From Pedobacter ginsengisoli (GTDB taxonomy: Bacteria; Bacteroidota; Bacteroidia; Sphingobacteriales; Sphingobacteriaceae), in contig NZ_CP024091.1 in NCBI RefSeq assembly GCF_002736205.1, forward strand, positions 1,240,001 through 1,304,000: 64,000 nt of DNA, given 5' to 3'. The notes beneath the pieces were generated by a model. That model was not told the DNA's origin. It made no database searches and saw only the letters and a list, made by a program, of their open reading frames with translations. Within the stretch, counting starts at the first letter, position 1, and each line of letters begins with the position of its first letter. Below are positions 27,397-37,744 of this stretch, piece by piece. Position numbers and translations under genes: made by a program.

Positions 27397-28707
27397 ATGA
27401 GCGAATTTTTTAAAAATATCGGTAAGGTTAATTTCGAGGGGCGTGAAAGCAATAATCCTCTTGCGTTTAAATGGTATGATCCTGAAAGAATTGTAGCTGG
27501 TAAAACACTTAAAGATCACCTTCGTTTTGCAGGTGCTTACTGGCATTCATTCTGTGGTAATGGTGCAGATCCTTTCGGCGAAGCAAGTCATATTTTTCCA
27601 TGGAACGAAAAAAACGATCCGGTAGAACGTGCAAAAGATAAAATGGATGCGGCGTTTGAGTTTCTAACCAAGCTTAACATCCCATATTACTGCTTTCATG
27701 ATGTGGATATTGTAGATTACAGTAACGACATCAAAGAAAATGAAAGACGACTACAGGCATTGGTTGACTATGCTCGTAAGAAACAAGACGAGACCGGCGT
27801 TAAATTATTATGGGGTACAGCAAATCTGTTCTCGCACAGAAGATACATGAACGGTGCGGCAACAAATCCTGATTTCCATGTATTAACGCATGGTGCTGCG
27901 CAGGTAAAAGCTGCTTTAGATGCAACTATTGCATTAGGTGGCGAGAATTATGTATTCTGGGGCGGTCGAGAAGGATACATGTCATTATTAAATACAGATA
28001 TGAAGAGAGAGCAAGAGCACCTTGCACGTTTCCTTCATACTGCAAAAGATTATGCCAGAAAGAATGGATTTAAAGGCACATTCTTAATTGAGCCAAAACC
28101 ATGTGAGCCTACCAAACATCAATACGATTACGATGCCGCAACAGTTTTAGGTTTTCTTCAGAAATATGATCTTCTTGGTGATTTTAAACTGAACCTTGAA
28201 GTAAACCATGCAACTCTTGCCGGCCATACTTTCCAACACGAACTACAGGTAGCCGCTGATGCAGGTTTGCTTGGATCTATCGATGCAAACAGAGGCGATT
28301 ATCAAAATGGATGGGATACAGATCAGTTCCCAAATAACATAAACGAACTGGTTGAATCTATGCTGATCATTCTTGAAGCAGGTGGTTTTAGTCAGGGTGG
28401 AATTAACTTTGATGCTAAAATCCGCAGAAATTCGACTGATCAGGCTGATTTGTTCTATGCACATATTGGTGGCATGGATATGTTTGCCCGCGCACTTATT
28501 GTAGCTGATGATATTCTTCAAAACTCTGATTATAAAAAAATCAGAACAGATAGATATGCATCTTACGATAGCGGTAAAGGAAAAGATTTTGAAAACGGTA
28601 GTTTAACCCTTGAAGATCTGCGCGATTATGCAATCCAGAATGGTGAGCCACAAACTTTAAGCGGCAGACAGGAATTCCTGGAAAATCTGATCAACAGACA
28701 TATTTAA
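27397..28707 (+). CDS. xylA: Xylose isomerase
   Basis: A 436-residue cytoplasmic enzyme, matching the longer class II xylose isomerases. Metal and active-site motifs are clear: [10 protein letters not shown] (catalytic His), [36 protein letters not shown] (metal Glu and Lys), [18 protein letters not shown] and [19 protein letters not shown]. It converts D-xylose to D-xylulose using two divalent cations. It lies between xylulokinase and a sugar symporter, completing a compact xylose uptake and catabolism operon. Confidence 0.96.
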   Translation: MSEFFKNIGKVNFEGRESNNPLAFKWYDPERIVAGKTLKDHLRFAGAYWHSFCGNGADPFGEASHIFPWNEKNDPVERAKDKMDAAFEFLTKLNIPYYCFHDVDIVDYSNDIKENERRLQALVDYARKKQDETGVKLLWGTANLFSHRRYMNGAATNPDFHVLTHGAAQVKAALDATIALGGENYVFWGGREGYMSLLNTDMKREQEHLARFLHTAKDYARKNGFKGTFLIEPKPCEPTKHQYDYDAATVLGFLQKYDLLGDFKLNLEVNHATLAGHTFQHELQVAADAGLLGSIDANRGDYQNGWDTDQFPNNINELVESMLIILEAGGFSQGGINFDAKIRRNSTDQADLFYAHIGGMDMFARALIVADDILQNSDYKKIRTDRYASYDSGKGKDFENGSLTLEDLRDYAIQNGEPQTLSGRQEFLENLINRHI

Positions 28708-28728
28708 TTAAGCCTATAACCGGAACTT

Positions 28729-30417
28729 ATGAAAACACTGGGAGCATTAGATTATGCAGTTTTCCTAATTTATTTTCTGATCGTTGCGTTTTACGGATGG
28801 TGGGTGTACAGGCAAAAAAAGGCTCATAAAGAGAACTCTAAAGATTTCTTTTTGGCTAAAGACTCACTTACCTGGTGGGCAATAGGGGCTTCCCTTATTG
28901 CCTCCAATATTTCCGCAGAACAGTTCATTGGAATGAGTGGATCAGGATTTAAGATGGGATTGGCAATTGCCACTTACGAGTGGATGGCGGCCGTTACCCT
29001 AATAATTGTGGCGGTATTTTTTATACCGGTGTATCTTAAAAATAAGATATACACCATGCCTCAGTTCTTAAATCAGCGTTACAATGGCACGGTGGCCATG
29101 ATTATGGCTATTTTCTGGCTGTTGTTATATGTAGTGGTAAACTTAACTTCTATATTGTACCTTGGTGCACTTGCCATACACAGCATATCCGGAATTAATT
29201 TAACCGGATGTATGTATCTGCTGGCTATTTTCTCCATCATCATTACGCTTGGCGGAATGAAGGTAATTGGCTATACCGATGTAATTCAGGTGTTTTTTCT
29301 TATTCTGGGAGGTTTGGCAACCACTTATCTGGCCTTAGAACTGGTAGCTACGCATTTTGGTTCAAGTGGAGTGATGCAAGGCTTTAGCCTGCTAAAGGTA
29401 CATGCAGAAGAGCACTTCCACATGATCTTTAAAAAGGATAACGAGAACTATCTTGACCTGCCGGGTTTAACCGTACTAATAGGCGGTATGTGGATTGTAA
29501 ACCTTAATTATTGGGGCTGTAATCAATACATCACTCAAAGAGCCCTTGGAGCCGACCTTAAAACAGCAAGAAATGGAATTCTATTTGCTTCTTTTCTAAA
29601 ATTACTAATGCCGGTTATCGTGGTTCTTCCAGGTATAGCTGCGTTTGTACTTTATAAAGAAGGATATGGAGACTTTAAAACAGATATGCTGCAAGGAGGT
29701 GAGGTATCTCCGGATAGCGCTTATCCAGTGCTTTTAAATCTTCTTCCAGCAGGATTAAAAGGATTGTCATTTGCTGCATTAACTGCTGCGGTAGTTGCTT
29801 CGCTTGCTGGTAAAGCAAACAGTATTGCCACCATTTTTACGCTTGATATTTACAAGAAAGTAATCAATAAAACAGCGAATGAGGATAAGCAAGTAGTAAT
29901 TGGTAGGATTACCGTAATTCTTGCAATGCTGATAGCCATCATTATTTCCCCATTATTGGGTATAGATAAGAAAGGTGGTTTTCAGTTTATACAGGAGTAT
30001 ACCGGATTTTTCTCGCCCGGTATTTTTGCCATGTTTATTCTTGGTTTCTTCTGGAAAAAGACAACTTCAAATGCTGCCTTGTTTGCAACCGTTGGCGGTT
30101 TCGCATTGTCAGTAATCTTCAAATTCCTTCCCCATGTTATGAACCTGGAGTTCCTTAGTTCAACAGGGTTCTCTAAGCTGGTACAGCAAAGGGATGGAAG
30201 TATGCTTTACGAAATACCTTTTCTTGACCGTATGGGCTTTGTGTTTATCATTTGTCTTGTGGTAATGTACGCTATAAGTATTATTGAAACCAGACGAGGT
30301 GTAGTAACAAACGGACTTGAAATAGAGAAAGAGATGTTTACTACAAACAGGGCTTTTGCTGTAGGAGCCTTAATTGTTTGCGGTTTAATAGTTGCACTAT
30401 ATACAATTTACTGGTAG
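28729..30417 (+). CDS. Sodium/sugar symporter (SSS family), probable xylose transporter
   Basis: A 562-residue membrane protein with about 14 hydrophobic segments and sodium:solute symporter motifs. These are ASNISAEQFIGMSGSGF in helix 1, GGMKVIGYTDVIQVFFLILGG, WIVNLNYWGCNQYITQRAL, and AALTAAVVASLAGKANSIAT around the second Na+ site. This matches SGLT-like bacterial sugar symporters such as vSGLT. As the last gene of the xylB-xylA operon it most likely imports D-xylose with Na+. A strong terminator follows 25 bases downstream. Confidence 0.92.
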   Translation: MKTLGALDYAVFLIYFLIVAFYGWWVYRQKKAHKENSKDFFLAKDSLTWWAIGASLIASNISAEQFIGMSGSGFKMGLAIATYEWMAAVTLIIVAVFFIPVYLKNKIYTMPQFLNQRYNGTVAMIMAIFWLLLYVVVNLTSILYLGALAIHSISGINLTGCMYLLAIFSIIITLGGMKVIGYTDVIQVFFLILGGLATTYLALELVATHFGSSGVMQGFSLLKVHAEEHFHMIFKKDNENYLDLPGLTVLIGGMWIVNLNYWGCNQYITQRALGADLKTARNGILFASFLKLLMPVIVVLPGIAAFVLYKEGYGDFKTDMLQGGEVSPDSAYPVLLNLLPAGLKGLSFAALTAAVVASLAGKANSIATIFTLDIYKKVINKTANEDKQVVIGRITVILAMLIAIIISPLLGIDKKGGFQFIQEYTGFFSPGIFAMFILGFFWKKTTSNAALFATVGGFALSVIFKFLPHVMNLEFLSSTGFSKLVQQRDGSMLYEIPFLDRMGFVFIICLVVMYAISIIETRRGVVTNGLEIEKEMFTTNRAFAVGALIVCGLIVALYTIYW

Positions 30418-30441
30418 TTAGTTTTTACTCAGTTAGGTTTG

Positions 30442-30472
30442 GACGGTGGGTTGGTTACCCACCGTCTTTTTT
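30442..30472. terminator. Terminator of the xylose operon, overlapping the comEC 3' end
   Basis: A 10-bp perfect stem GACGGTGGGT/ACCCACCGTC with a 5-base loop and six T. The last bases of the convergent comEC gene (stop at 30455-30457) lie inside the hairpin. On the minus strand the 5' arm is followed by AAACC rather than a T run, so it serves mainly the plus strand. Confidence 0.85.
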
Positions 30473-32260
30473 ATTATCCCCTTCCTCAATATATACGATT
30501 TCTGTTATTCTATGCTGATCAAGAGCTGGTTGAATAAAATACCTGAAGCCTTTACTTGTCCTATTCAGGCTAGTAATAACCACAGCCTTCTGTCCCGAAA
30601 TAAAAGCTGTGCCATAGTTTTTACGAACGTTAAACACAATTGTCTTTTTCTGATGAAAGGCACTGATTTTATCATAACTTAAAAAGGATTGCAGAACCGC
30701 AAAACATGTTATAGAGAGCAAGAGCATTCGCTTTTTAAAACCGGCTAATGCCAAAACAAATAAAGTAAGGGCAATACAAAGCAGGCAAAGCTCAGTTTTA
30801 CTAATCCATATTGCTGATAGGTTTGAGAACGGTAAATCGGCAATCCACCTCAATCCCGAATTGGTAAATTTAATAAGCCATTCAAACTCAGGAACCAAAA
30901 AAACAAGTTTCCCCATTAATATAATAATGCCCAAATACATCAGCAAAGCAATAGGAACCATTATAAACAGATTGCTTATTAAAAAATAAATAGGAAACTG
31001 ATGAAAATAATAAACACTCAAAGGATAGGTAATGAACTGGGCTGCCAGCGACATTGCCGTTGCTTCCCACAGTTTATTTATCCATTTGTTTTTGGGATGC
31101 CACCAGTTCTGTATTTTGGGCTGCAAATAGATTAAGCCTAATACTGCCAGAAATGATAGCTGAAAGCCAACATCCCATATTAAAAAAGGATCATAAAGCA
31201 GCAAACAAAAGGCAGCGAATGATATGATGTTGTAGCTGTTACTTTGTCTGTTGAACGATTTGGCCATGATGAATACCGAAAGCATTATTGCCGAACGTAA
31301 CACAGAAGGCGAAAAGCCTGTTAATAAAGCATAAAACCAAATCAGAGCTATAATAATGGCTACTTTACCTATTTTTAATAAACTATTTCTGTTCATAAAC
31401 TGAAATAACCAATTCAACACCAGGTAAATAAGACCTACATGCATTCCTGAAACAGAGAGGGCATGGATAGTACCTGTTTTAGAATATATGCTTAAAGTTT
31501 CCTGGCTTAAATCGGCCCTGTATCCCAAAATAAGGGTTGATGCTACAGCAAATGCATCATCATCTTTAAGATATTTTCTGTAAAATTGTACTTGCTTGCT
31601 TCTTAACTCCAGTGCGAAGGCAATTATAGGATTACCTGCATTTGTACTTATTACACTCAGCTGATGTGGTTTTAAAAATACCTGATGATAAATGTTTTGT
31701 GCAGCGAGCCATGATCGGTAATCAAACTCGGCAGGATTAATTGGAGGCGCTATTTCAGTTGTTTTTCCACAGATCAGTAATTCATCTCCATAAGCTAGCT
31801 GAATTTTATTTAAACTATCCGTTTTTATAGATACCAATAACCTGCCAACTTCTTTTTCGGGTTTGGCTAACGCTGTGTCTTTTTGTAAATAAGATTTGGT
31901 AATATCTGCCCTGAACCGCAAAATCTCTGATTTTAATTGAGGCTCATCATTTACCTTAATTTTTAAAAAGCTATACTTATTGGTGTTAAAGTAGTTGCCG
32001 CTTAAATAGTGTTTATTTAAAGTACATGCCAAAGCTCCAAACAGAAATAAAAAAATATAAATTAAACAGCCCACCCAGCCTTTAAACTTATATGCACTTA
32101 GCTTTCTATAAAATGCATTTATAATAATCAGAAACAGAAAAGAAATGAGGCATAGTAAGCCAATTAGCCATACAAACGAAGGTATATTGGTGTTATAAAA
32201 GAGAATTATCCCAAATACAAAAGGAAGTAAAACCCTTAAAAAGAACAGTTCATTTTTCAT
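30455..32260 (-). CDS. comEC: ComEC/Rec2-type competence membrane protein without nuclease domain
   Basis: A 601-residue inner-membrane protein. An N-terminal DUF4131-like region with two or three helices precedes an OB-like part (LLVSIKTDSLNKIQLAYGDELL). The Competence domain starts at YSKTGTIHALSVSGMHVGL and has multiple helices (FSPSVLRSAIMLSVFIMA, DVGFQLSFLAVLGLIYLQP). This is the channel that imports single-stranded DNA in naturally competent bacteria. The C-terminal metallo-beta-lactamase domain of longer ComEC proteins is absent; only a short 60-residue tail follows the last helix. It starts 6 bases after the HhH-barrel gene, suggesting a shared transcript and function. Confidence 0.88.
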   Translation of the reverse strand: MKNELFFLRVLLPFVFGIILFYNTNIPSFVWLIGLLCLISFLFLIIINAFYRKLSAYKFKGWVGCLIYIFLFLFGALACTLNKHYLSGNYFNTNKYSFLKIKVNDEPQLKSEILRFRADITKSYLQKDTALAKPEKEVGRLLVSIKTDSLNKIQLAYGDELLICGKTTEIAPPINPAEFDYRSWLAAQNIYHQVFLKPHQLSVISTNAGNPIIAFALELRSKQVQFYRKYLKDDDAFAVASTLILGYRADLSQETLSIYSKTGTIHALSVSGMHVGLIYLVLNWLFQFMNRNSLLKIGKVAIIIALIWFYALLTGFSPSVLRSAIMLSVFIMAKSFNRQSNSYNIISFAAFCLLLYDPFLIWDVGFQLSFLAVLGLIYLQPKIQNWWHPKNKWINKLWEATAMSLAAQFITYPLSVYYFHQFPIYFLISNLFIMVPIALLMYLGIIILMGKLVFLVPEFEWLIKFTNSGLRWIADLPFSNLSAIWISKTELCLLCIALTLFVLALAGFKKRMLLLSITCFAVLQSFLSYDKISAFHQKKTIVFNVRKNYGTAFISGQKAVVITSLNRTSKGFRYFIQPALDQHRITEIVYIEEGDNKKDGG

Positions 32261-32266
32261 GTGTTG

Positions 32267-34297
32267 CTAAAACTGATAACGAACCTGTATTTTAAAATCA
32301 GACTTTTTGTTGCCTTCTATTTCGTCTAATCCTGAACCTATCTTATCAACATCTTTATAAAGGAAAATTGCATATCTGCCCCAAACATCCATTTTTCTTA
32401 ATACCCGCCATCTTATGTTTGCAAAGGTTCTGGTGCCTTTGCCACTATATACACCAAAACCGGAACCATATAAAACATCATCCTCATAAGCATAAACCCG
32501 GCTATTATAAGAGGGAGTATTGAAATAGGCAAGCCTGATATTACCTGTTAGTTTAGATGACAATGGGCGGTAGTTTATATCCTGATAAACCAGATAGCCA
32601 ACTTCATCAATAGTTCCCTTTTTATAATGAACCAGTTCTGCACGTTGCTGAAAGCCAAGTCTTTTGTTTAATTGCCAATTACATTCTATTCTGTAATTTT
32701 CTTTGCTTACGTCCAGCAAATAGGGGTAATTACTTCCTGCATTGGCATTTTGAGGCTTTATTTCTCGCTTGTACCTGACTAAAGCTTTAAAGGTTTTGAT
32801 AGGAGTATAGGCAACCTGGCCAAGAGTTTCATATCCAGAAGAAGCAGAATCAACCCTGTATTTTAACCATGGAAATTTAAAGTAATCGCCGTAAACAGAA
32901 AAGGTCCACTGTTTGGATGGTGCATAATTTAAGCCTGCATACCAACCTTTTTCGTTATTAATTTCAGTGCCTTCGCCTACACCATTGCTAAAAAAGCTAT
33001 GGTAATCTCTATCGTAGTTACGATGCAGTAAAACAGCCGAAACCTGTTTTGACAGGCTGGCCATTGCACCATTAACAACAGCCCATCCGGTTGTTAAGCT
33101 ATGGGCTGTTTCGCCATAGAAATAGATATTTTTAAAGGTGTAGCTGTAATGAAAACCAGTGTTGGTTAGCTTTTTGCCGGTAAATGCATACTTGTTATAA
33201 AGGGAAGCTCCTGTCACAAATTCATGCTGGTAGGCAGATTGGTAGGCCACCAAGCCAAGGCTTAGGTTGTTAGTTGTGTATTGCAAAACCCCGCCATAAA
33301 TAAATTGTTCAAGGCTACGCTGGTTTTTAAGTTCAGTTTTTGTGCGGTGAAGCCCCGATATCCCGATATTTTGAAGTGTAGTTCGGCCAGCACTTGTTTT
33401 TAAACTGGCATCGCGTTTTCTTAAAGATATAAAGGTATTAATATCAATATTTTGAGCCAGATTAACTGTGCCAGCTATTCCTCTGAAAAAGGATGCTTCA
33501 TTTGAAGAGGAGTAAGGACGCAGGCCTAAATCTTTACTTGCTACACTTGTTACATCAGGCCCTTTTCCAAATGCAAAGCCCGACCAAAGTGCTAAACCCT
33601 GGCCAAATTGAAGACTATAATCTCCCAATACAAGCTTTTTAACCCTCCCCAGTTTATAAAATGCAACATTGCCCGATAAATGATCAACACCTGTTTTGTT
33701 GTTGGTCAGGTGTTCGCCTGCATCTTTTTCAGCAACAAGCGAAGCCGAAAGTGTATTGGAATAGGTATATCTGTATCGTAATAATAGCTTATCAGGTGTG
33801 CCTAAATACCTGCTCCCCGGTAAGTCTTTAAACCCTTTTTGAGTTTGAATTAATCTGCCGTACCTGAAAATCAAATCATTCTGGCCTTTTTTAACGAGTT
33901 CCTTATAACTCATTTCTGAAATTGGCAAAGGGGCCTTTACAATGGTAAAAAGCATTAAATGGGTAATTGTTTGGAGGTCAAACCCCTCAATGCCTTGCAA
34001 TTCAAGGATGTCTAGTAGTTTCCCATTAATTTTCATATGATTGAAAAAATTACTGATTTGAAGGGGCGATAAAAAGATCAGGTCTTTGAGCTCTTCGGGC
34101 TTGGTTTGGTTCAGGTCAATTGGGCGCTTTCGGTAGTAGTTAAGGCGCTCCGTTAACTCAGACAAGTCATAATCATCTGATAAGTTTTCAGCGAAACTTT
34201 CAATAATATCCTTAATAAGCGAGTCTTCCTGTGCCTTTACGTTAAAAAAGGACAGTGAAAGAACAAACGTGCAGAGTATTCTTGTTGTGGTATACAT
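32267..34297 (-). CDS. ComEA-like helix-hairpin-helix domain fused to a predicted outer-membrane barrel
   Basis: About 676 residues from the preferred ATG at 34297 (MYTTTRILCTFVLSLSFFNVKAQ is a good signal peptide); an ATG at 34315 would add 6 residues. After the signal peptide, about residues 50-120 match the ComEA-type helix-hairpin-helix pattern (DLNQTKPEELKDLIFLSP, then ILELQGIEGFDLQTI). The remaining ~540 residues alternate Tyr/Phe-rich strands, many with LxxxxY spacing, and end in IQVRYQF, a terminal Phe as in outer-membrane barrels. ComEA binds incoming DNA in the periplasm. Here the DNA-binding fold is attached to a barrel and the gene is directly upstream of comEC. A role in DNA uptake is inferred, not shown. 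Confidence 0.75.
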   Translation of the reverse strand: MYTTTRILCTFVLSLSFFNVKAQEDSLIKDIIESFAENLSDDYDLSELTERLNYYRKRPIDLNQTKPEELKDLIFLSPLQISNFFNHMKINGKLLDILELQGIEGFDLQTITHLMLFTIVKAPLPISEMSYKELVKKGQNDLIFRYGRLIQTQKGFKDLPGSRYLGTPDKLLLRYRYTYSNTLSASLVAEKDAGEHLTNNKTGVDHLSGNVAFYKLGRVKKLVLGDYSLQFGQGLALWSGFAFGKGPDVTSVASKDLGLRPYSSSNEASFFRGIAGTVNLAQNIDINTFISLRKRDASLKTSAGRTTLQNIGISGLHRTKTELKNQRSLEQFIYGGVLQYTTNNLSLGLVAYQSAYQHEFVTGASLYNKYAFTGKKLTNTGFHYSYTFKNIYFYGETAHSLTTGWAVVNGAMASLSKQVSAVLLHRNYDRDYHSFFSNGVGEGTEINNEKGWYAGLNYAPSKQWTFSVYGDYFKFPWLKYRVDSASSGYETLGQVAYTPIKTFKALVRYKREIKPQNANAGSNYPYLLDVSKENYRIECNWQLNKRLGFQQRAELVHYKKGTIDEVGYLVYQDINYRPLSSKLTGNIRLAYFNTPSYNSRVYAYEDDVLYGSGFGVYSGKGTRTFANIRWRVLRKMDVWGRYAIFLYKDVDKIGSGLDEIEGNKKSDFKIQVRYQF

Positions 34298-34457
34298 AAA
34301 TATGTCTAACCACATTAATTATTTTCACTTTAAAAAGTAATTATCCGGATAAGTGAAAATAAATGGCCGAGTTTGAGTAGCAGTACAGTTATTGAACACA
34401 CTGTGGACTCAACATGGACTTATAGCAAAGAATCTCTAAGTTAATATCAGGAAATAA

Positions 34458-34793
34458 CTAAATCTGATCGTTCAGTTTAAGTAAGAAATCTTTTAATTTC
34501 TCAAGAGAGGCAATGATCTTTTGATTTTCCTTAACCTCAGATGTATTATTTTTCAGGTGATCTTTTGCACCCTTTAAAGTAAAGCCTTTATCTTCTACCA
34601 GGTGAAAAATGATCTTTAAATTTTCAATATCTTCAGGGGTAAAAAGGCGGTTTCCTTTCTTATTTTTTTTAGGTTGCAGTACGTCAAATTCTTTTTCGTA
34701 AAACCGTATTTGGGATGCATTTACACCAAACATTTCGGTTACCTCACCCATCGTATAGTACATTTTATTGATATCCCGTTCTTTGTAAGGCAT
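34458..34793 (-). CDS. MerR family transcriptional regulator
   Basis: A 111-residue regulator with a MerR-type winged HTH (YYTMGEVTEMFGVNASQIRF, then YEKEFDVLQPKKNKKGNRLF and FTPEDIENLKIIFHLVEDKG) followed by a helix for dimerisation. No sensor Cys cluster is present and there is no ligand domain. This short form, with an N-terminal extension before the HTH, is common in Bacteroidota and its target is unknown. It is divergent from alaS, with 148 bases between the two starts, and could act on that intergenic region. Confidence 0.85.
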   Translation of the reverse strand: MPYKERDINKMYYTMGEVTEMFGVNASQIRFYEKEFDVLQPKKNKKGNRLFTPEDIENLKIIFHLVEDKGFTLKGAKDHLKNNTSEVKENQKIIASLEKLKDFLLKLNDQI

Positions 34794-34913
34794 ACTTTAG
34801 TGTTGATTATTAATGTTTTACAGCTTTTATTTAAAGTGTTCAAATGTAGTGGGATTTTAGTAGAATCCAACAATAAAATTTCAATTTTCCTCCATAGAGG
34901 TCATTTTTTTATC

Positions 34914-34921
34914 TAAGTTTG
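34914..34921 (+). promoter_or_regulatory. Putative -7 element of alaS (TAAGTTTG)
   Basis: TAAGTTTG fits the Bacteroidota TAnnTTTG consensus and lies 20 bases before the alaS ATG. No good TTTG was found 19 bases upstream, so only the -7 half is supported. Confidence 0.4.
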
Positions 34922-34941
34922 TTCCACTAATCAAGAGAAGG

Positions 34942-37641
34942 ATGACAGCTAAGGAAATAAGACAGGCATACTTAAAATTTTTCCAATCAAAACAACATCA
35001 AATTGTTCCATCGGCACCTATTGTTGTTAAAAACGACCCTACATTAATGTTTACCAATGCAGGAATGAATCAGTTTAAAGATTTGTTTTTAGGAGAAGCC
35101 CCAATAAAATATCCAAGAGTGGCTGATACCCAGCGTTGTTTGCGTGTATCGGGAAAACATAATGATTTGGAAGAGGTGGGAATAGATACTTACCACCATA
35201 CCATGTTCGAAATGCTTGGGAACTGGAGTTTTGGCGATTATTTTAAGAAAGAAGCCATAGCCTGGAGCTGGGAACTGCTAACTGAGGTTTATAAAATTCC
35301 AAAAGATAAATTATACGTTTCTATTTTTGAAGGAGACGAAAAAGAAGGATTGCCAAGAGATACTGAGGCCTATGAACTTTGGAAACAGTATGTTCCTGAA
35401 GACCGCATTATTTTAGGTAATAAAAAAGATAATTTTTGGGAAATGGGTGATACCGGCCCATGTGGTCCATGTTCTGAAATCCATGTTGATTGCAGACCTG
35501 ATGATGAGCGTAAAGCCGTTGAAGGTAAATCGTTGGTAAATGCAGACCATCCTCAGGTAATTGAGATCTGGAACAATGTATTTATGCAGTTTAACCGTTT
35601 AAAAGACGGTTCGCTACAGCCGCTTCCTGCCCAACATGTTGATACAGGAATGGGATTTGAACGTCTGGTTCGCGTATTGCAGGAGAAATCTTCAAACTAT
35701 GATACTGATGTTTTTCAGCCGCTAATTCAATTTATAGCTAAACACGCCGGTATTGATTATGGTATAGATGAAAAAACAGATATCGCTATGCGTGTTATGG
35801 CCGATCATATTCGTGCCATTTCATTTGTAATTGCCGATGGGCAGTTGCCTTCCAACAACAAGGCAGGATATGTAATCCGTCGTATTTTACGTCGTGCAGT
35901 TAGGTATGCTTATACCTTCCTTAACCTTAAGGATCCATTTTTAAATCAGCTTGTGCCGGTATTGGCCGAGCAGTTTAAAGGGGTGTTTGATGAGCTTTCT
36001 TTACAGCAGGATTTTGTACAAAAGGTAGTTTTAGAGGAAGAAATCTCTTTCCTAAGAACTTTAGCTACAGGTATCCAACGCTTTGATAACTATACTAAAA
36101 AGCAAGGCGAAGTATTGATGGCTGAGAATGCAATTGAGCTTGAAAAAAGATTTGATGATCCATGGGTTTACAGTATACTGAAAGATCAGATGGTGATTTC
36201 GGGAGAGTTCGCTTTTGAGCTGAATGATACTTACGGATTTCCGATAGATTTAACTGAATTGATGGCCAGAGAACAACGCTGGACTGTTGATATGGATGAA
36301 TATAATAAGGCGCTTTTAAAGCAAAAAGAGCGTTCGCGTGCAGCTACAGCAGTTGATACCGGCGACTGGGTTATTGTAAATCCTGATCTTGAAGTTGAGT
36401 TTGTAGGCTATGACGATTCTGAGGCTGAAACTGAGATTATAAAATATCGTAAGGTGAGTGCAAAAGGTAAAGATCAGTATCAGATTGTACTGAGCAAAAC
36501 GCCTTTTTATGCTGAAAGTGGTGGCCAGGTAGGCGATACTGGCAGGTTGGAAGATCATAGTAGACTTTTCTTTGTTGAAATAACAGATACCAAGAAAGAG
36601 AACGGGGTGATTGTACACTATGCAGATACTTTACCAGAAGATGTTGATGGTAAGTTTTGGGCTGTTATTGACGAAAACAAGCGTCTGCTTTCTCAGGATA
36701 ACCACACTGCTACGCACTTGTTGCATGCGGCGTTGAAAAAGGTATTGGGGTCGCATGTTAATCAGAAAGGTTCATTGGTAAATCCGGATTATCTGCGTTT
36801 CGACTTTTCGCATTTTGCAAAGGTTACCGATGAGGAGCTGGCACAAATTGAACATCTGGTTAATCAGAAGGTAAGAGAAAATATTCCTTTAAAGGAGCAG
36901 AGATATGTTCCATATGATCAGGCTATTTCAAGTGGGGTAACTGCTTTGTTTGGTGAGAAATATGGTGATTTAGTACGCATCATTACATTTGATGATCATT
37001 ATTCGAAAGAGCTTTGCGGTGGCACGCACGTACAGGCAACAGGTCAGATAGGTTATTTTAAAATTACCTCTGAAAGTGCTGTAGCGGCAGGCGTAAGAAG
37101 GATAGAAGCAATTACCGCAGATAAAGCTGAGGCATTTGTTTTAGACCAAAACAAAGAATTGAATGAGCTTAGATCGCTGTTAAAAGGAAATAAAGACCTT
37201 ACAGCTGCCGTTGCCGCTCTTATTGAAGAAAACGCAAAGCTTAAAAAAGATGCCGATAAGGCTGTAGGTGAGCAGGCCGCAAACCTTAAGCATGAAATTG
37301 TACATCACCTTAAAACTATAAATGGTGTTAACCTGATTGCTACCCATGTTGATCTGCCAAATGCCGAAGCAGTTAAAAATTTGGCATTTTCAGTTAAGGA
37401 TCTGGTTGATGATCTGTTTCTTGTGTTTACTACCTTAATTGATGATAAACCTGGAATTACAGTAATGTTATCAGAGAATCTGGTTAAAGATAAGGGACTT
37501 AACGCTTCTAATATAGTTAGAGAATTAGCTAAAGATATCCAAGGCGGGGGCGGTGGTCAGCCTTTCTATGCAACTGCCGGAGGAAAGAACAAAGATGGCT
37601 TAGCTACAGTTCTAACTAAAGCAGAGTCGTTGATAGGCTAA
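34942..37641 (+). CDS. alaS: Alanyl-tRNA synthetase
   Basis: An 899-residue full-length class II synthetase. The catalytic core starts at IRQAYLKFFQSKQHQIVPSA, with MFTNAGMNQFKDLFLG and GDTGPCGPCSEIHVD. The editing domain has HTATHLLHAAL (HxxxH zinc/editing motif) and the CGGTH motif (ELCGGTHVQATGQIGYFKI). The C-terminal oligomerisation domain ends with GGGGGQPFYATAGGK-like Gly-rich sequence. It charges tRNA-Ala and clears Ser and Gly mischarging. The gene stands alone on its strand behind the MerR gene. Confidence 0.97.
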   Translation: MTAKEIRQAYLKFFQSKQHQIVPSAPIVVKNDPTLMFTNAGMNQFKDLFLGEAPIKYPRVADTQRCLRVSGKHNDLEEVGIDTYHHTMFEMLGNWSFGDYFKKEAIAWSWELLTEVYKIPKDKLYVSIFEGDEKEGLPRDTEAYELWKQYVPEDRIILGNKKDNFWEMGDTGPCGPCSEIHVDCRPDDERKAVEGKSLVNADHPQVIEIWNNVFMQFNRLKDGSLQPLPAQHVDTGMGFERLVRVLQEKSSNYDTDVFQPLIQFIAKHAGIDYGIDEKTDIAMRVMADHIRAISFVIADGQLPSNNKAGYVIRRILRRAVRYAYTFLNLKDPFLNQLVPVLAEQFKGVFDELSLQQDFVQKVVLEEEISFLRTLATGIQRFDNYTKKQGEVLMAENAIELEKRFDDPWVYSILKDQMVISGEFAFELNDTYGFPIDLTELMAREQRWTVDMDEYNKALLKQKERSRAATAVDTGDWVIVNPDLEVEFVGYDDSEAETEIIKYRKVSAKGKDQYQIVLSKTPFYAESGGQVGDTGRLEDHSRLFFVEITDTKKENGVIVHYADTLPEDVDGKFWAVIDENKRLLSQDNHTATHLLHAALKKVLGSHVNQKGSLVNPDYLRFDFSHFAKVTDEELAQIEHLVNQKVRENIPLKEQRYVPYDQAISSGVTALFGEKYGDLVRIITFDDHYSKELCGGTHVQATGQIGYFKITSESAVAAGVRRIEAITADKAEAFVLDQNKELNELRSLLKGNKDLTAAVAALIEENAKLKKDADKAVGEQAANLKHEIVHHLKTINGVNLIATHVDLPNAEAVKNLAFSVKDLVDDLFLVFTTLIDDKPGITVMLSENLVKDKGLNASNIVRELAKDIQGGGGGQPFYATAGGKNKDGLATVLTKAESLIG

Positions 37642-37656
37642 TGATGCTTTTGCTGT

Positions 37657-37688
37657 CCCGTCATCTCGACCGAAGGAGAGATGACGGG
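37657..37688. repeat. Extragenic palindrome after alaS
   Basis: CCCGTCATCTC and GAGATGACGGG form an 11-bp perfect stem with a 10-base loop, 16 bases after the alaS stop. The GTCATCTCGACCGAAG type of sequence is, from memory, a widespread interspersed palindrome in Sphingobacteria. No T run follows, so it is unlikely to be an intrinsic terminator; it may stabilise the mRNA end. Confidence 0.6.
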
Positions 37689-37744
37689 AGTTTTAGTACA
37701 CCTGCTTTACTTAAAATCGACTTTCTGCGAAAAGGCCTAGGAAA

